Below are positions 9,168-17,632 of a DNA stretch of 64,000 nt, in pieces. The stretch covers positions 186,001-250,000 of the forward strand of contig CAVXOW010000004.1 in NCBI GenBank assembly GCA_963763485.1, read 5' to 3'. Origin of the DNA: CAWCKS01 sp963763485. Lineage in GTDB: Bacteria > Pseudomonadota > Alphaproteobacteria > Rhizobiales > Xanthobacteraceae. The notes below the pieces were generated by a model. That model ran no database searches. It saw only the letters and a program-made list of their open reading frames with translations, and had not been told where the DNA came from. A program made the position numbers and the translations under genes. Every line of letters starts with the position of its first letter. The first letter of the stretch is position 1.

Positions 9168-9719
9168 CTATGACTTCCGGGGCTGCTCGGGAGACGGCGG
9201 TGAAGTGTTGGGTAAAACAACGCCTCCCACCATCTGCTGAAAGTCCCGGTCGGATACTTGGCGGAGTGCAAGACTTCCAAGCTTAAGAATTGCTCCGTCG
9301 CTGTAATGCGCACGCACACGCAAGCGTCCCATTTCCGATATAGGGAACGGAGCTAAGACTAATGGGAGGCGCATATGAAAAATGCGTTCCTTATCTTCAG
9401 CGGCATCCTCGTCGGAAGTTGCCGGAAGTGGCGGCGGCACAACTATGTCTTTTCGGGCTATCGGAACATCAGCGACCAAGTGCTTTTTCGGCCCGTATGT
9501 AACTTTAAATGAAAAATCGCCGTCTATAGAGCCAACTATTTCGTAGTACATTAGTTGGATAATCAGCTTCGGCAAGAGAATGGGCAGTGGCACGCTGTCG
9601 GGAAAAAACATATCCGACTGGTACAAGCCCATCACACTTGTCTTACCGCCAACTTCGGCGCGGACGTCGTCTCCAAAGAGCGCAAAGCCCCAAGCCTTGT
9701 TACGATCTTGATCTGTCAC
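9168..9719 (-). CDS. DUF6941-type hypothetical protein, 183 aa
   Basis: Start ATG 9719 overlaps the stop of the HTH gene by four bases (ATGA), indicating translational coupling. The body looks like a beta-sandwich with FALFGDDVRAEVGGKTSVMG, LYQSDMFFPDSVPLPILLPK and a C-terminal strand KLGSLALRQV. This fits my recollection of the DUF6941 family (an N-terminal DDVR-type opening, then a Gly-Lys-x-Ser turn). It has no signal peptide, membrane helix or catalytic motif. It is the third gene of a toxin-like/HTH/DUF6941 operon. A second, tailed member is at 27161-27739. Role unknown. Confidence 0.6.
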   Translation of the reverse strand: MTDQDRNKAWGFALFGDDVRAEVGGKTSVMGLYQSDMFFPDSVPLPILLPKLIIQLMYYEIVGSIDGDFSFKVTYGPKKHLVADVPIARKDIVVPPPLPATSDEDAAEDKERIFHMRLPLVLAPFPISEMGRLRVRAHYSDGAILKLGSLALRQVSDRDFQQMVGGVVLPNTSPPSPEQPRKS

Positions 9720-10150
9720 GGGACTAATATCGCGGCGCTTTTTTCGTCGCCCCTTACCACGGAAATGGAAACAGTCTGTTGTGCCGGCGTGGGCGATGAG
9801 GCCGTTGCAGTCGGCGTTGTAGGCTCATACCCAACATAGGCATGATAATTTGAAACAACGGGAAGCGGATCATTAGCTGCCCTTACGACGATCTGCACCT
9901 CTCCATTAAGAGCTTCAACGAGTGCACCAAATGTTTTCATCGTCCAGTTGCCAGGCCCTCGCAAATTCTTGAACACCCAACCGGGATCGCTTCCGAGGGC
10001 GTTCACTATATCAACTTGCGTCATGCCCTCACTTTGTCGACGCCTCCAAAGCGCCGACACTGCGTCAAAAGCTGCATCTCGAATTCGCGCAAATCCGTAT
10101 TCACGGCGCTCCTTTGGAGAAAGAAAGGTTAGGTCAGATTGGGAAGGCAT
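9716..10150 (-). CDS. XRE-like helix-turn-helix protein, antitoxin-like
   Basis: ATG 10150 is preceded by GGAGA about nine bases upstream. The protein of 144 aa has an N-terminal helical region (LSPKERREYGFARIRDAAFD), a helix-turn-helix around residues 43-75 (MTQVDIVNALGSDPGWVFKN, then LRGPGNWTMKTFGALVEALN) and a Pro/Thr-rich tail. The upstream toxin-like frame, if its amber codon is ignored, would end at 10134, inside this gene. Such 16-17-base overlap is typical of toxin-antitoxin pairs in which the second gene is the antitoxin. Followed with ATGA overlap by the DUF6941 gene. Likely represses its own operon. Confidence 0.65.
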   Translation of the reverse strand: MPSQSDLTFLSPKERREYGFARIRDAAFDAVSALWRRRQSEGMTQVDIVNALGSDPGWVFKNLRGPGNWTMKTFGALVEALNGEVQIVVRAANDPLPVVSNYHAYVGYEPTTPTATASSPTPAQQTVSISVVRGDEKSAAILVP

Positions 10151-10649
10151 CACAATTCTCCGTAACGTATGCGTGCACGCTTTGATGCGTGAAACATGCC
10201 AAATTGGGAAATAACGCATCCCAAGATTGCTTGCAGTTCGCCATTGCCTAAATCCAGCCCTGCGAGCCCCTGTCACCAAGCATAGATCGCGTATGGAATT
10301 TGGTCAGAACGAGCGTGTCGGGTTCAGCGAAACGTCCAAATAACCGGGCCTGAACCGATGGCACCGTCACGCGAATTTCCCAGATATCCGACGGTGGTGG
10401 TTTTAATCGATCCAAGAACTCGCCCCGCTTCGACCCATAAATTCTCTCGCCCAACACCCAACGGTCTAGAGCTGCAACGATATGGGCTTTGCCAACTAGC
10501 AGGTTCGCCGCGGAAGACGGGTGGACCAAGTCTTTCTGAGCTTCCGGACATAAAAAGAGGCGGCGCTTCGGTGGTCTAGAGACGCGCGGCATATACCTAA
10601 CAAGAGTTCCAGCGGCTTCCAGCGTGATTATTTGCTGTTGAATTGACAT
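10134..10649 (-). pseudogene. toxin-like protein interrupted by an in-frame amber codon
   Basis: ATG 10649 (MSIQQQIITLEAAGTLVRYM; a TTG at 10658 is also possible). The open part ends at a TAG at 10248-10250 after 133 residues, but the same frame continues with a plausible C-terminus (AMANCKQSWDALFP, then HAYVTENC) to a TGA at 10134-10136 that overlaps the HTH start. The core DIWEIRVTVPSVQARLFGRF, then TLVLTKFHTRSMLGDRGSQG, resembles small RelE/HigB-type proteins in size and strand pattern, though no catalytic residue is certain. A CAG to TAG change is the simplest explanation. The truncated form may be inactive. Confidence 0.55.
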
Positions 10650-10843
10650 ATAAGTCAAGATTGCCGATAAATCAACTACAAGACGTTGTTACCAAACAAC
10701 TCACCGTAGAGGAGAAAGGGAAGGCAAGCCAGCCCAGCCTGGCCCAGATCAAACTGGCAGAGCCCCGGGATTTCCGCGCCGCATAGTCCCCGGCGGGCCT
10801 CGAGCCGGTGATCTCTAGAGATAGATTGACATATAAGTCGAGA
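10642..10843 (+). promoter_or_regulatory. two copies of attgacatataagtc(a/g)aga upstream of the toxin-like operon
   Basis: A 19-base element occurs at 10642-10660 (overlapping the toxin-like start codon on the minus strand) and at 10825-10843 with one mismatch. Sequence after each copy is loosely similar. Paired elements before a toxin-antitoxin-type operon are reasonable candidates for operators; a partial upstream duplication is the alternative. Confidence 0.4.
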
Positions 10844-10964
10844 TTTCGAGAAGACAACAATCAACGTTAATCTCGCCGACCCTCGCAAAAGGAGCAGGAT
10901 GGTCGGCGCGTCACCTGCGCTTGCGCCTGGCATCCTTTTGCCCCGTTAGTGCGGCGCTTTGCGT

Positions 10965-11031
10965 CGTCGGTGATGACGAGGCAAGCGTTGCTCGCGGTCC
11001 CACGCGTCGCGAAAGGCGCGCGTGGTGTCGA
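10965..11031 (-). pseudogene. fragment of a second SRAP gene
   Basis: About 65 bases are close to identical to 8831-8890 in the SRAP gene (the shared run includes cgcgtcgcgaaaggcgcgcg), same orientation, and encode the DTTRAFRDAW segment. Flanking sequence is unrelated. It is a relic of a paralogue or of a partial duplication. The rest of 10661-11201 shows no gene. Confidence 0.7.
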
Positions 11032-11201
11032 ATGGAATGTGAACATTCCAATGCGGACGACATGGCGATTCTAAGCGTGGTCTCGGACTTATCTGAGGAT
11101 AGGCCGGTACCAAGCCCTGAACTCTTACAGATGAGATTCGCCCAATCGTCTACTATCGCAAGCAAGCTGCGACTTCTCACAATCATCGAAAGCTCGGCTT
11201 G

Positions 11202-11942
11202 ATGAAGGAATTTCTCGATAATTTCGCGGCGATACTGGGTTCGGCGACACTTGCTCTACTGCTATTCGCCGTTTGTCACGAATACGGATATTTCACAATC
11301 GTCGGGAGCCAATTTCAGACGTTCGTCTCCACGTCTGACTACTTTACAAACTCAACGCAATGGATCCTCTTCGCGCTCTTCTCACTAATTTCTTGGGTGA
11401 ATTGGAACGAGGTCGTTGGGCGACGACCCTATATGTATCCGATCAGCAAGGATTGGCGAACGTGGCTATTTCCAGCATTCCTTCTATCCCTCTATGAACG
11501 GGATGGCTCTTCACCACAGGTGCGAATGTCTCTCTCTTTTTTCTGATTGTTTATTTGTGGTTGGTGTACGGCGCGAAGCGTTTTGTTCCATTCCTGGACG
11601 CGCCTGAGCCGCTCTACAAGAACTTCCGCGCCGCAATGACGGCCGCGCCTGTTCTGGCGTTGCTTGCTTATGTAACAGGCGAGATGAAAGGCGACGCCGC
11701 TCTTTCGTCGATCAGCGATCCCTATCAGCTCCAAATCAAAGGTGGCGAGCCTCGTAACCGCATACTGCTCAGGAATTTTGACAAGGGCCTCTTCAGTGCG
11801 TAGCCCGGTGGATGAACGCATTGAGTTTATTCGATGGGACCAAATTGACGAGGTCAGGAAGATATCACCCAATACTCCAAATGAGAATTATGCCTGTAGG
11901 TGGTTCGGGATCACATGCCGCGTGCGACCTGTGATCCCATGA
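11202..11942 (+). pseudogene. integral membrane protein of unknown function, two frameshifts
   Basis: ATG 11202 opens MKEFLDNFAAILGSATLALL with a first membrane helix, then a second (QWILFALFSLISWVNW). A shift near 11500 joins GWLFTTGANVSLFFLIVYLW, a third helix, and a fourth around AAMTAAPVLALLAYVTGEMK. A second shift near 11785 joins the cytosolic tail VRSPVDERIEFIRWDQIDEV, stopping at 11942. Joined length is about 245 aa. The C-terminal domain resembles small soluble domains that follow membrane helices in accessory-island proteins. No family recognised. Confidence 0.6.
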
Positions 11943-12012
11943 ACGCAAGCGACGAACAGCGTCGAGAGCAGAAGATGCTTGCAAAGCCGATCTTCAATTG
12001 CCCGAGAGGCAC

Positions 12013-12276
12013 TCACTGCGAGAACCGACCCCAGCGATCTCGCCTGGGCTGCCTTCGGCGCAGCCGCAAACTGATGCAGTGCGCCGTTTCCACGGTACGC
12101 TCCATCGACTTCCCAATCTGACCCTCCGGGACCGTCGAGATCAGAACCCGCTTGTGCTCGCTATCTTCGTGCTCGAGCTGAAATAGCTTCTGTCGGTTTG
12201 ACATCGTGGTGATCTCAACCAGCCCCTTGCCCTTATTGAGCGTGACGAGAACGTCGACATATCTTCCTGCTGCCAT
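12013..12276 (-). CDS. hypothetical protein, 87 aa, probably phage
   Basis: ATG 12276 (MAAGRYVDVLVTLNKGKGLV) follows a GGAGAG ribosome site. The sequence has beta-rich character to about residue 65 (VEITTMSNRQKLFQLEHEDS, then HKRVLISTVPEGQIGKSMER). The last 20 residues, Arg-rich (LRLRRRQPRRDRWGRFSQ), look out of frame, so the true C-terminus may be lost. It lies 30 bases after the portal pseudogene in the same direction, where a phage would carry a small head gene. No domain recognised. Confidence 0.5.
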   Translation of the reverse strand: MAAGRYVDVLVTLNKGKGLVEITTMSNRQKLFQLEHEDSEHKRVLISTVPEGQIGKSMERTVETAHCISLRLRRRQPRRDRWGRFSQ

Positions 12277-12307
12277 TTTGAACTCTCCGTATGTTGCTTG
12301 TTGATGG

Positions 12308-14431
12308 TCACTTCGGCCGACCGCACCGCGCATCGCAAAATGGGGCGAGGCAACCCCCGCGCGCACGATCGGCCGAAGTGTTCGTGATTGCGGCAACGCC
12401 GCCGTATTGTGCCCGTTGCGGGCTGCGCTCGCGCAAGCCCGCTTCGATCACCATGAGTTGCGCTTGCAGTTCGGCCTTCTGCTTCGCAAGTTCGGCCTGG
12501 CTCTGTGTCTTGATCTTTTCGCGCAGCAGATCGTGCTGCACCCTCTCCTGTTCGACCTGAATTGCGCTTTGCGCCTTCGCGGCATCCCGATCAGGCCCCG
12601 GCTGTGGTACCGGAAATTTCGGCGTGCCATCCGCATTCGCCGCGCTCGGATCGTTGAAAAACAAATCCGCATTCCTGTAATCAAGCAGACGCGTCAGCTG
12701 GGACACCGAATTGTAAAGTTTCGCGTCATCGACCAGGTTGACCTTGCCGGCGCCAACAGCTTCCTTCTGCACATTGACGATCGCCATCAGGTGCGCGAAG
12801 CGCTCGGCCTTGCCGCCGGTGCCAAGCCCGACATTGATGGTCATGTCGTCGCGCGTCTTCCAGTTGCGCGGATCGACCTTGATCCACGCGTTGCGCAGCC
12901 GCACCGTCTCGCTCTGCTGGCCGTGCTTGCGGATCGTGCCATGCAGCAGCGCAAACATGTCGCGCATGCCGGTCTCGGCCATGATCCTCGCGATCAGCTT
13001 CATCTTGCGCCTGCGAGGCCGAGAACACCTGCGCCACCGCGGTCGCCGACTGGTTCTGCAGCGCGTTGGCGTCGATGCCCTGGCTCTGCCGCGTCACGCC
13101 GGTGCGGGTCTCGAGCTCGGCGTCGAGATATTGCAGCATCGGATAGATCGAGCCGGTGACGTCCGGCACCACCTGCCAGTTCAATGCCGCCCGGGCTGGC
13201 GACCCGGACCACGCCGCCCGGCCGCGACACCAGGAGATCGTCGAGCGTATTGGGGCCGGCAAATTGCTTCGGCGACTTCGACGCGCGGATTGTTGTGCAG
13301 ATAGAGATTGTCCAGCATGCCGCGCTTCAGCGCGGTCTTGATCGCGCTGCAGTCGAGCATCACGAGATCGGCGATCGAGCGGCCGAAGAAGCGGTGCGTC
13401 ACCGGCACCGGCGTCATCGCCGCAAACGGAATGGCGTCGAACGGCACGATGTGCGCGATGCCGCCTTTGCGCAGGATGTCGCCGAGATCGCCGCCTGATG
13501 TCACCTGGTAGAGCTGCGCCTTGCCGGTGCCCTCGTAATCCATCCGGATGTAGTGCTCGGTGACCTTGATCATGCGGCCGGCCGGATTGGCGTTCCCGCC
13601 GACGCTGGTCAAATGCTCCTGCGCGGTGTCGCGCGCCAGCGTCTCGATCTCGGTCAGGCCGGTGTACGAGGTAATCGCCTTGATCTGCGCGTCGTCAAAG
13701 CCTTGCGCGATCAGCGCGCTCTCGCTCTTGATGACGTCGTGGAAACAGTAGTTGCAGTCGCGAAGCGTGCGCGCGCCGCGCTCGATGCCGAATTCCTCGG
13801 GCGGCACGCCCTCGACTCTGGCCTGCGCGAAACGCCGGGTTTTCAGCAGCGTGACGTCATGGGTCAGCGCTGCCGTGTCGCGGATCGGTCTTCTCGGTGT
13901 GCGCGATGATTTCAAGCGCGCCTTCGGAGGCAACGACGGCCTGCGCCAGCAGCGCAAAGGCATCGTCGGACTGGTCGAGATAGGTCTCGCGCTCCTCCTG
14001 CTCGCGCTCGTCCCAATACACCTTGACGATGCCGACCTTCGACAGCAGCGCATCCTTGATGAAGGAATACGTCACCATGAAGCCGGGGTTCTGCTGCATG
14101 AAGACGTGGTTGACGTAGTCGCTTTCCTGTTGCGCCGCGGCTTCGTCCTCGGCGCCGACCGGCTCGAAGCGCACGACCTCGTCGGAGCCGCAGAAGATAT
14201 CCATCAGCGAGGGCATCAGGCCTTCGATGGTGTCGGCAACGTCGGAGGACACCGCGCGCGAACGGCCTTCCGGCGCCGGCATGTCCTGGTCCATGCGCCG
14301 AGGTAATAGTCCTGCGCTCGCGCCCGCTCGCCCGAGAGCTGCGCCGCGCTCATCGCGGCCAGCGCATCGGCTTTTTCCGAGGCCAGCATCGCCTTCAGCG
14401 ACGACAGCGACATGCGTTTGCTTTGGGGCAT
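12308..14431 (-). pseudogene. phage portal protein (P22 gp1-like), at least four frameshifts
   Basis: The portal forms the dodecameric DNA entry ring at the capsid vertex. Five minus-strand segments read in order: MSLSSLKAMLASEKADALAA from 14413; AVSSDVADTIEGLMPSLMDI, DEVVRFEPVGAEDEAAAQQE and FIKDALLSKVGIVKVYWDER in a second frame; FGIERGARTLRDCNYCFHDV in a third; NWQVVPDVTGSIYPMLQYLD with SQGIDANALQNQSATAVAQV in a fourth; and AETGMRDMFALLHGTIRKHG to a coiled C-terminus in a fifth. Joined length is about 700 aa, normal for P22-type portals. It sits 15.5 kb from TerL instead of directly after it. Clearly inactive as sequenced. Confidence 0.8.
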
Positions 14432-14492
14432 GAGATATCGGGATGTCAGAGCTCAGATGATGCGCGATCGCCGCGCGATGAACGTCGATCCT

Positions 14493-14606
14493 CACGGCGA
14501 GGAGCCGCGCGAAGCGGGGCATCTCGAACCATGAGGGCGAGGCGTAGCGGGGCCTTATCCTTCGAGACGCGCGCAAAAGGCGCGCTCCTCAGGATGGAGA
14601 TGTACC
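14493..14606. repeat. Bradyrhizobium-type interspersed palindromic repeat
   Basis: The interval contains the arms ggcgaggagccgcgcgaag and catctcgaaccatgagg, then ccttcgagacgcgcgcaaa with ggcgcgctcctcagga. These pieces are widespread in intergenic regions of Bradyrhizobium and Rhodopseudomonas (established from memory). It fills the gap between the portal start and the 47-aa gene and may have been a rearrangement site. Confidence 0.6.
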
Positions 14607-14650
14607 CCTACTTCACAGACCAATCTTCATCAAATGAAGGCAACTTTCAA

Positions 14651-14672
14651 CTTCCGCAGAAAAATGCGGAAG
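14651..14672 (+). promoter_or_regulatory. hairpin overlapping the ribosome site of the 47-aa gene
   Basis: Perfect 8-bp stem cttccgca/tgcggaag with a six-base loop gaaaaa. Its 3' arm runs into the purine-rich Shine-Dalgarno region (ggaagaggcg) before TTG 14680, so folding would limit initiation. Confidence 0.5.
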
Positions 14673-14679
14673 AGGCGAG

Positions 14680-14823
14680 TTGCGTCTGAAAATCGAGTTG
14701 GATTTCTGGAAGCTGGCCGTACTTTTGTGGCTGCTTCTACTGCTCATATGGGGGATGCATCATGAGTCATCCTCTCGGCATTGGTATTACTGCCGGACTT
14801 ATCAAGGCGGTGACTGTGACTGA
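14680..14823 (+). CDS. small single-pass membrane protein, 47 aa
   Basis: TTG 14680 after a GGAAGAGG-type ribosome site. It encodes a short amphipathic start (MRLKIELDFWKL), one strongly hydrophobic helix of about 17 residues (AVLLWLLLLLIW) and a Cys/His/Trp-rich tail (WYYCRTYQGGDCD). Two Cys in the tail suggest a periplasmic disulfide. Codon use and the clean helix boundary support a real gene, though it is too short for homology by eye. It lies between the portal pseudogene and a converging two-gene cluster. A lysis role is possible but speculative. Confidence 0.5.
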   Translation: MRLKIELDFWKLAVLLWLLLLLIWGMHHESSSRHWYYCRTYQGGDCD

Positions 14824-14830
14824 GGCGGGA

Positions 14831-15160
14831 TCACAACTGCGCGTGTCTTGTCCGCATGGTTGTATTGGCACGCGTATAATCTGGCCTTGGTCCTTCGAAT
14901 TTTTCACTTAGCACTTGTACGTCGCGCATTTCGTCTGAGCGATAGCGCGCCCATCCCGCCTGCACGGTGGGATCGCTTCCCGCAACGATCAGATTCCAAG
15001 CCCATAGCTCATGGTGACCATCATGAGTAACGCCGTAGGCATGTGGTTCGACCACGAAAATCTTGGGTCCAATTCGAAATTGAAGCCAGTGACGCGTAAA
15101 TATCGCATCCACGATGGTGTGATTGACTATTACGCCGTCCTCCTTTTTGCCATCACTCAT
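14831..15160 (-). CDS. hypothetical protein, 109 aa
   Basis: ATG 15160 (MSDGKKEDGVIVNHTIVDAI) follows AAGGAAA. The body FTRHWLQFRIGPKIFVVEPH, AYGVTHDGHHELWAWNLIVA, with GWARYRSDEMRDVQVLSEKF near the end, reads like the small beta-barrel of WYL-type ligand domains: HAYGVxxDGHxxLxAW followed by W-R-Y. It has no DNA-binding region, so it would be a lone sensory domain. It lies 46 bases downstream of the membrane protein gene at 15207-16013, same direction, so they may be cotranscribed. Function unknown. Confidence 0.6.
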   Translation of the reverse strand: MSDGKKEDGVIVNHTIVDAIFTRHWLQFRIGPKIFVVEPHAYGVTHDGHHELWAWNLIVAGSDPTVQAGWARYRSDEMRDVQVLSEKFEGPRPDYTRANTTMRTRHAQL

Positions 15161-15206
15161 AGTTTTTTCCTTTCGGCGGCTCAGACAGGCCGGCGCTGGA
15201 CTATTG

Positions 15207-16013
15207 TTAAGTTGCATCGTTATGACGGGAAGCAGCGCGAAAAGCTCCGCCTCCATTCGGGAAGCGAACAGCTTCGTAACAGAATTGGCTTTCCCAACGA
15301 TCACCGAAAACGTCCACGTATTCAAACCGTCCGTAGACATAAAAGTAATCGAGCAGGCCACGGTCAAATTCTTCAAATCGTTCCCAATCGATTTCAAAGG
15401 ACCAAGGATGCTCCTGACCAGGAGTTATAAAGACCGAGCCACTGCCCTCAACTTGAGGATAGTCAGCGAAAGCGAAATGTGCGGGCATCTGTTGACCCGG
15501 CGCATACCATTCCATGTTAAAGAACGGGGTAACTCGCAGGCCCGGCGTTTGCCCAGTGTTCTTTATGGTGATGACAAATTCATGCCTGTCGAACCAAATC
15601 TCATGTTTGATGAGGCCGATGTAAGCCCGCAGTTGTCGTTTGGAGGTTTGCTCCGCACCGGAAACAAGTCGATTGGTGGCTCGCGTCAAGAATATGGTAG
15701 CAAAGCCCAAAATCGTAGTGAACGCAGCAAGCACGAGAGTGCCGAAGGAGACCCAAAATTTGTCGTGCCCGGCAAAGAAGCAATAAAATCCCGCGAACCA
15801 GTGTGGCCCATCATAGTGGCACTGCTCTTCCTTGTGTTCGCTCCCGCTCTTGGTGTCGCTCTTGGTTGCAAGGGATGGTTTAAGATCGGGCCTGCTATCA
15901 ACGATCTCTGGTTGGCCAGCATTCTGGCTACTTGTGTTGGCGTGAGTTTGTCCCAATGATGGGTCGCACGCAAAAAGCGCTAAGAGCGCAACAATCAAAA
16001 GACGGTTCAACAT
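15207..16013 (-). CDS. membrane-anchored hypothetical protein, 268 aa
   Basis: ATG 16013 (MLNRLLIVALLALFACDPSL) opens a signal or lipoprotein-like N-terminus. A central membrane helix (FWVSFGTLVLAAFTTILGFA, about residues 87-108) is followed by a coiled stretch with TSKRQLRAYIG and a cytosolic or periplasmic beta-rich domain (EFVITIKNTGQTPGLRVTPF, then PWSFEIDWERFEEFDRGLLD and YFYVYGRFEYVDVFGDRWES). This architecture, a membrane helix then RQLRAYIG and NTGQTPA-like strands, is common in Bradyrhizobium hypothetical proteins. The start overlaps the end of an IS1595 transposase relic, so its promoter may derive from the insertion. Confidence 0.7.
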   Translation of the reverse strand: MLNRLLIVALLALFACDPSLGQTHANTSSQNAGQPEIVDSRPDLKPSLATKSDTKSGSEHKEEQCHYDGPHWFAGFYCFFAGHDKFWVSFGTLVLAAFTTILGFATIFLTRATNRLVSGAEQTSKRQLRAYIGLIKHEIWFDRHEFVITIKNTGQTPGLRVTPFFNMEWYAPGQQMPAHFAFADYPQVEGSGSVFITPGQEHPWSFEIDWERFEEFDRGLLDYFYVYGRFEYVDVFGDRWESQFCYEAVRFPNGGGAFRAASRHNDAT

Positions 16014-16400
16014 TCCTCAATCGCGGTTCCGAAAATATCGTCATTGAAGCGGTTATTATAGCGGAATTTGAACTCGGCGACATACAGGTGCGAGGTACTT
16101 TTTGCTGACGTTATGGAAGGTGCCGATGATGCCTCGCTTGAAGATGCTCCAGAAGCCTTCAATCGTGCTGGTATGGACTGCGCCGACAGCGTACTTCCGC
16201 TTGAAATGGTCGATAGTAGCGTGCGGGAATGCCTTTCCGAGATTTCGGTAGCCGGTCCATTGATCGGTGCAGAGCAAGCTCACCTTGTCCGACACTGCTT
16301 CGTTCACGAACGCTTCGAGATTAGCCGCGCTCACGCTCTGAATGACGCAGGCGACGACATTGCCCAAGCTGCGCGGTGGTCCGTTCTTCGCCCATGGTAA
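16007..16400 (-). pseudogene. IS1595 (ISXO2-like) transposase C-terminal relic
   Basis: The ISXO2-type DDE region is clear: LLCTDQWTGYRNLGKAFPHA, then KYAVGAVHTSTIEGFWSIFK and RGIIGTFHNVSKKYL. A one-base shift then leads to LYVAEFKFRYNNRFNDDIFG, ending at 16007. The N-terminal half, including the zinc-ribbon part, is missing. No terminal inverted repeats were identified. Inactive. Confidence 0.85.
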
Positions 16401-16423
16401 GGAGCTCGGGAAGCCAAAACAAA

Positions 16424-16531
16424 ACCCGCCGCGGCTTGCCGGGCGGGCTTCACATCCAATTCTGCGATGATGACCTTATAGCACTGATTTGCCGGACCAG
16501 CAAAGTGTTATTTCGCTAGACGCAAACTTTT
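16424..16531 (+). repeat. direct repeat copy A (also 31644-31752) containing palindrome tttgccggaccagcaaa
   Basis: Shares about 80% identity over roughly 105 bases with 31644-31752: a GC-rich hairpin (aaaacccgccgcgg, then gccgggcgggt), a spacer with ctccgatgataaccctatag, then the 17-base imperfect palindrome at 16488-16504 and a acgcaa end. The same palindrome occurs at 19449-19465 and 36144-36160. The interval 16401-16667 holds nothing else. Confidence 0.7.
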
Positions 16532-16667
16532 TTGGCGTGATCGGCAGAGCGATCCCGGACCGCAAGACGGGAGCTGCGGTGACCCGCGGGACCTTGGCAT
16601 TCCGATTGCAAGTTCTCGCACAGTAACCGAACGCAACCCAAAAACACGCCACAGTGGAGCAAATCAA

Positions 16668-16928
16668 ATGACCATGCTGTCTCAAATCGGGAGCAGTGAC
16701 CCACAACGGCACACCCTGGGCCGAACAACCAGTGTCGAGAAGCTGGTCGCCGCGCTGCGCGAGAGCGAGCACGCGTTGCGGGACAGCGTCCAGGCCGAGG
16801 AGCAACGAACCTGCCTCAGCGATCCGAAAGATCCCCGCTATTCGATACTGGCGCAATCGCTGCGCGCGCGGGCCGACAATCTCAGGATGACGATCGCGAC
16901 GCTGGAGGCCACGCGGCAGGCCGCGTGA
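16668..16928 (+). CDS. hypothetical helical protein, 86 aa
   Basis: ATG 16668 (MTMLSQIGSSDPQRHTLGRT; the second Met is an alternative start). Mostly alpha-helical: TSVEKLVAALRESEHALRDS and RADNLRMTIATLEATRQAA form two amphipathic helices with a charged linker (LSDPKDPRYSILAQSLRARA), which could pair as a short coiled coil. It lies nine bases before the PilZ gene in the same direction, probably as a two-gene operon. No domain recognised. Composition and codon use fit the chromosome. Confidence 0.65.
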   Translation: MTMLSQIGSSDPQRHTLGRTTSVEKLVAALRESEHALRDSVQAEEQRTCLSDPKDPRYSILAQSLRARADNLRMTIATLEATRQAA

Positions 16929-16937
16929 TATCCTGAC

Positions 16938-17189
16938 ATGGAACGGCGCTCAATCCAGCGAACCAAGGTCGACGCGGCGGCGAGCATCCTGCCGGTCGAC
17001 CACACCCGGCTGTTGCCCTGCGATGTCCTCGACCTGAGCGACCGCGGCGCACGCCTCGACATCGGCGCGCTCGCGCCGGAGCTGGGCGGCCCGTTTGATT
17101 TTTCGTTCGACAGTTTCCGGACCATCCGGCGCGCGCGACTGGTGTGGTGTCATGGCAGCATCGCCGGCATCCAGTTCGTCCAGCCATAA
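16938..17189 (+). CDS. PilZ domain protein, c-di-GMP receptor
   Basis: An 83-aa single PilZ domain. The RxxxR switch is present as RRSIQR at residues 3-8, and the D/NxSxxG motif as DLSDRG in VLDLSDRGARLDI at about residues 31-43. The hydrophobic barrel ends with RARLVWCHGSIAGIQFV. These are the residues that bind cyclic di-GMP, so it should be a functional receptor acting through an unknown partner. It may communicate with the CHASE2-GGDEF-EAL protein at 56-59 kb. A short frame at 49180-49359 has a similar opening and may be a truncated relative. Confidence 0.8.
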   Translation: MERRSIQRTKVDAAASILPVDHTRLLPCDVLDLSDRGARLDIGALAPELGGPFDFSFDSFRTIRRARLVWCHGSIAGIQFVQP

Positions 17190-17364
17190 CCGAGAGACGT
17201 CCCCGGACCGGCCGAGCACACTCTCATTCGTCGCGTTCGTCCGGAGCATGCACTGATCGAAAGCCGCGAGAGCCCTGCCCCCGCCCTCTCCGTTCAGAGA
17301 GCTGAACGCGTCCGCCCGCCCGTCTACACTGCCGCGATTACGGGTCGACTGGCAGGAGGGCAAC

Positions 17365-17592
17365 ATGGTCAAACTCATTTGCGCAATGATGGTCGCGATC
17401 GCGCTTCCGTCCGCAGCGTTCGCAACGACGTGCACGGCGCGCCAGAAGACCTGCTCCGACATCTGCGCGAAAAACTGGAATCGGCCGGGCTCGAACTGCC
17501 TGAGCTATTGCGCCGCGGCGCTGCCGCAGTGCCTGCAGACCGGCTGCTGGAATACGCCGGAAAGCAACAAGTGCGGGTATACGAAGAGCTAG
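17365..17592 (+). CDS. secreted cysteine-rich small protein, 75 aa
   Basis: ATG 17365 after a GGAGGG ribosome site. Residues 1-20 form a signal peptide (MVKLICAMMVAIALPSAAFA). The mature 55 residues contain eight Cys in the spacing C-x5-C-x3-C-x11-C-x3-C-x6-C-x3-C-x8-C, suggesting four disulfides. The pattern CSDICAKNWNRPGSNCLSYC reads like a compact helical disulfide scaffold, seen in many small rhizobial exported proteins. It is not part of an obvious operon. Function unknown: envelope, copper or host interaction are all possible. Confidence 0.7.
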   Translation: MVKLICAMMVAIALPSAAFATTCTARQKTCSDICAKNWNRPGSNCLSYCAAALPQCLQTGCWNTPESNKCGYTKS

Positions 17593-17632
17593 CTTGAGCG
17601 AGCGACTAAGCGCTAACCAAACACGTTGCCGC

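Noticed and set aside
9716..10279. Longer start for the HTH gene at 10279
   Set aside because: The extension is the out-of-frame antitoxin leader overlapping the toxin-like C-terminus; ATG 10150 has the ribosome site.
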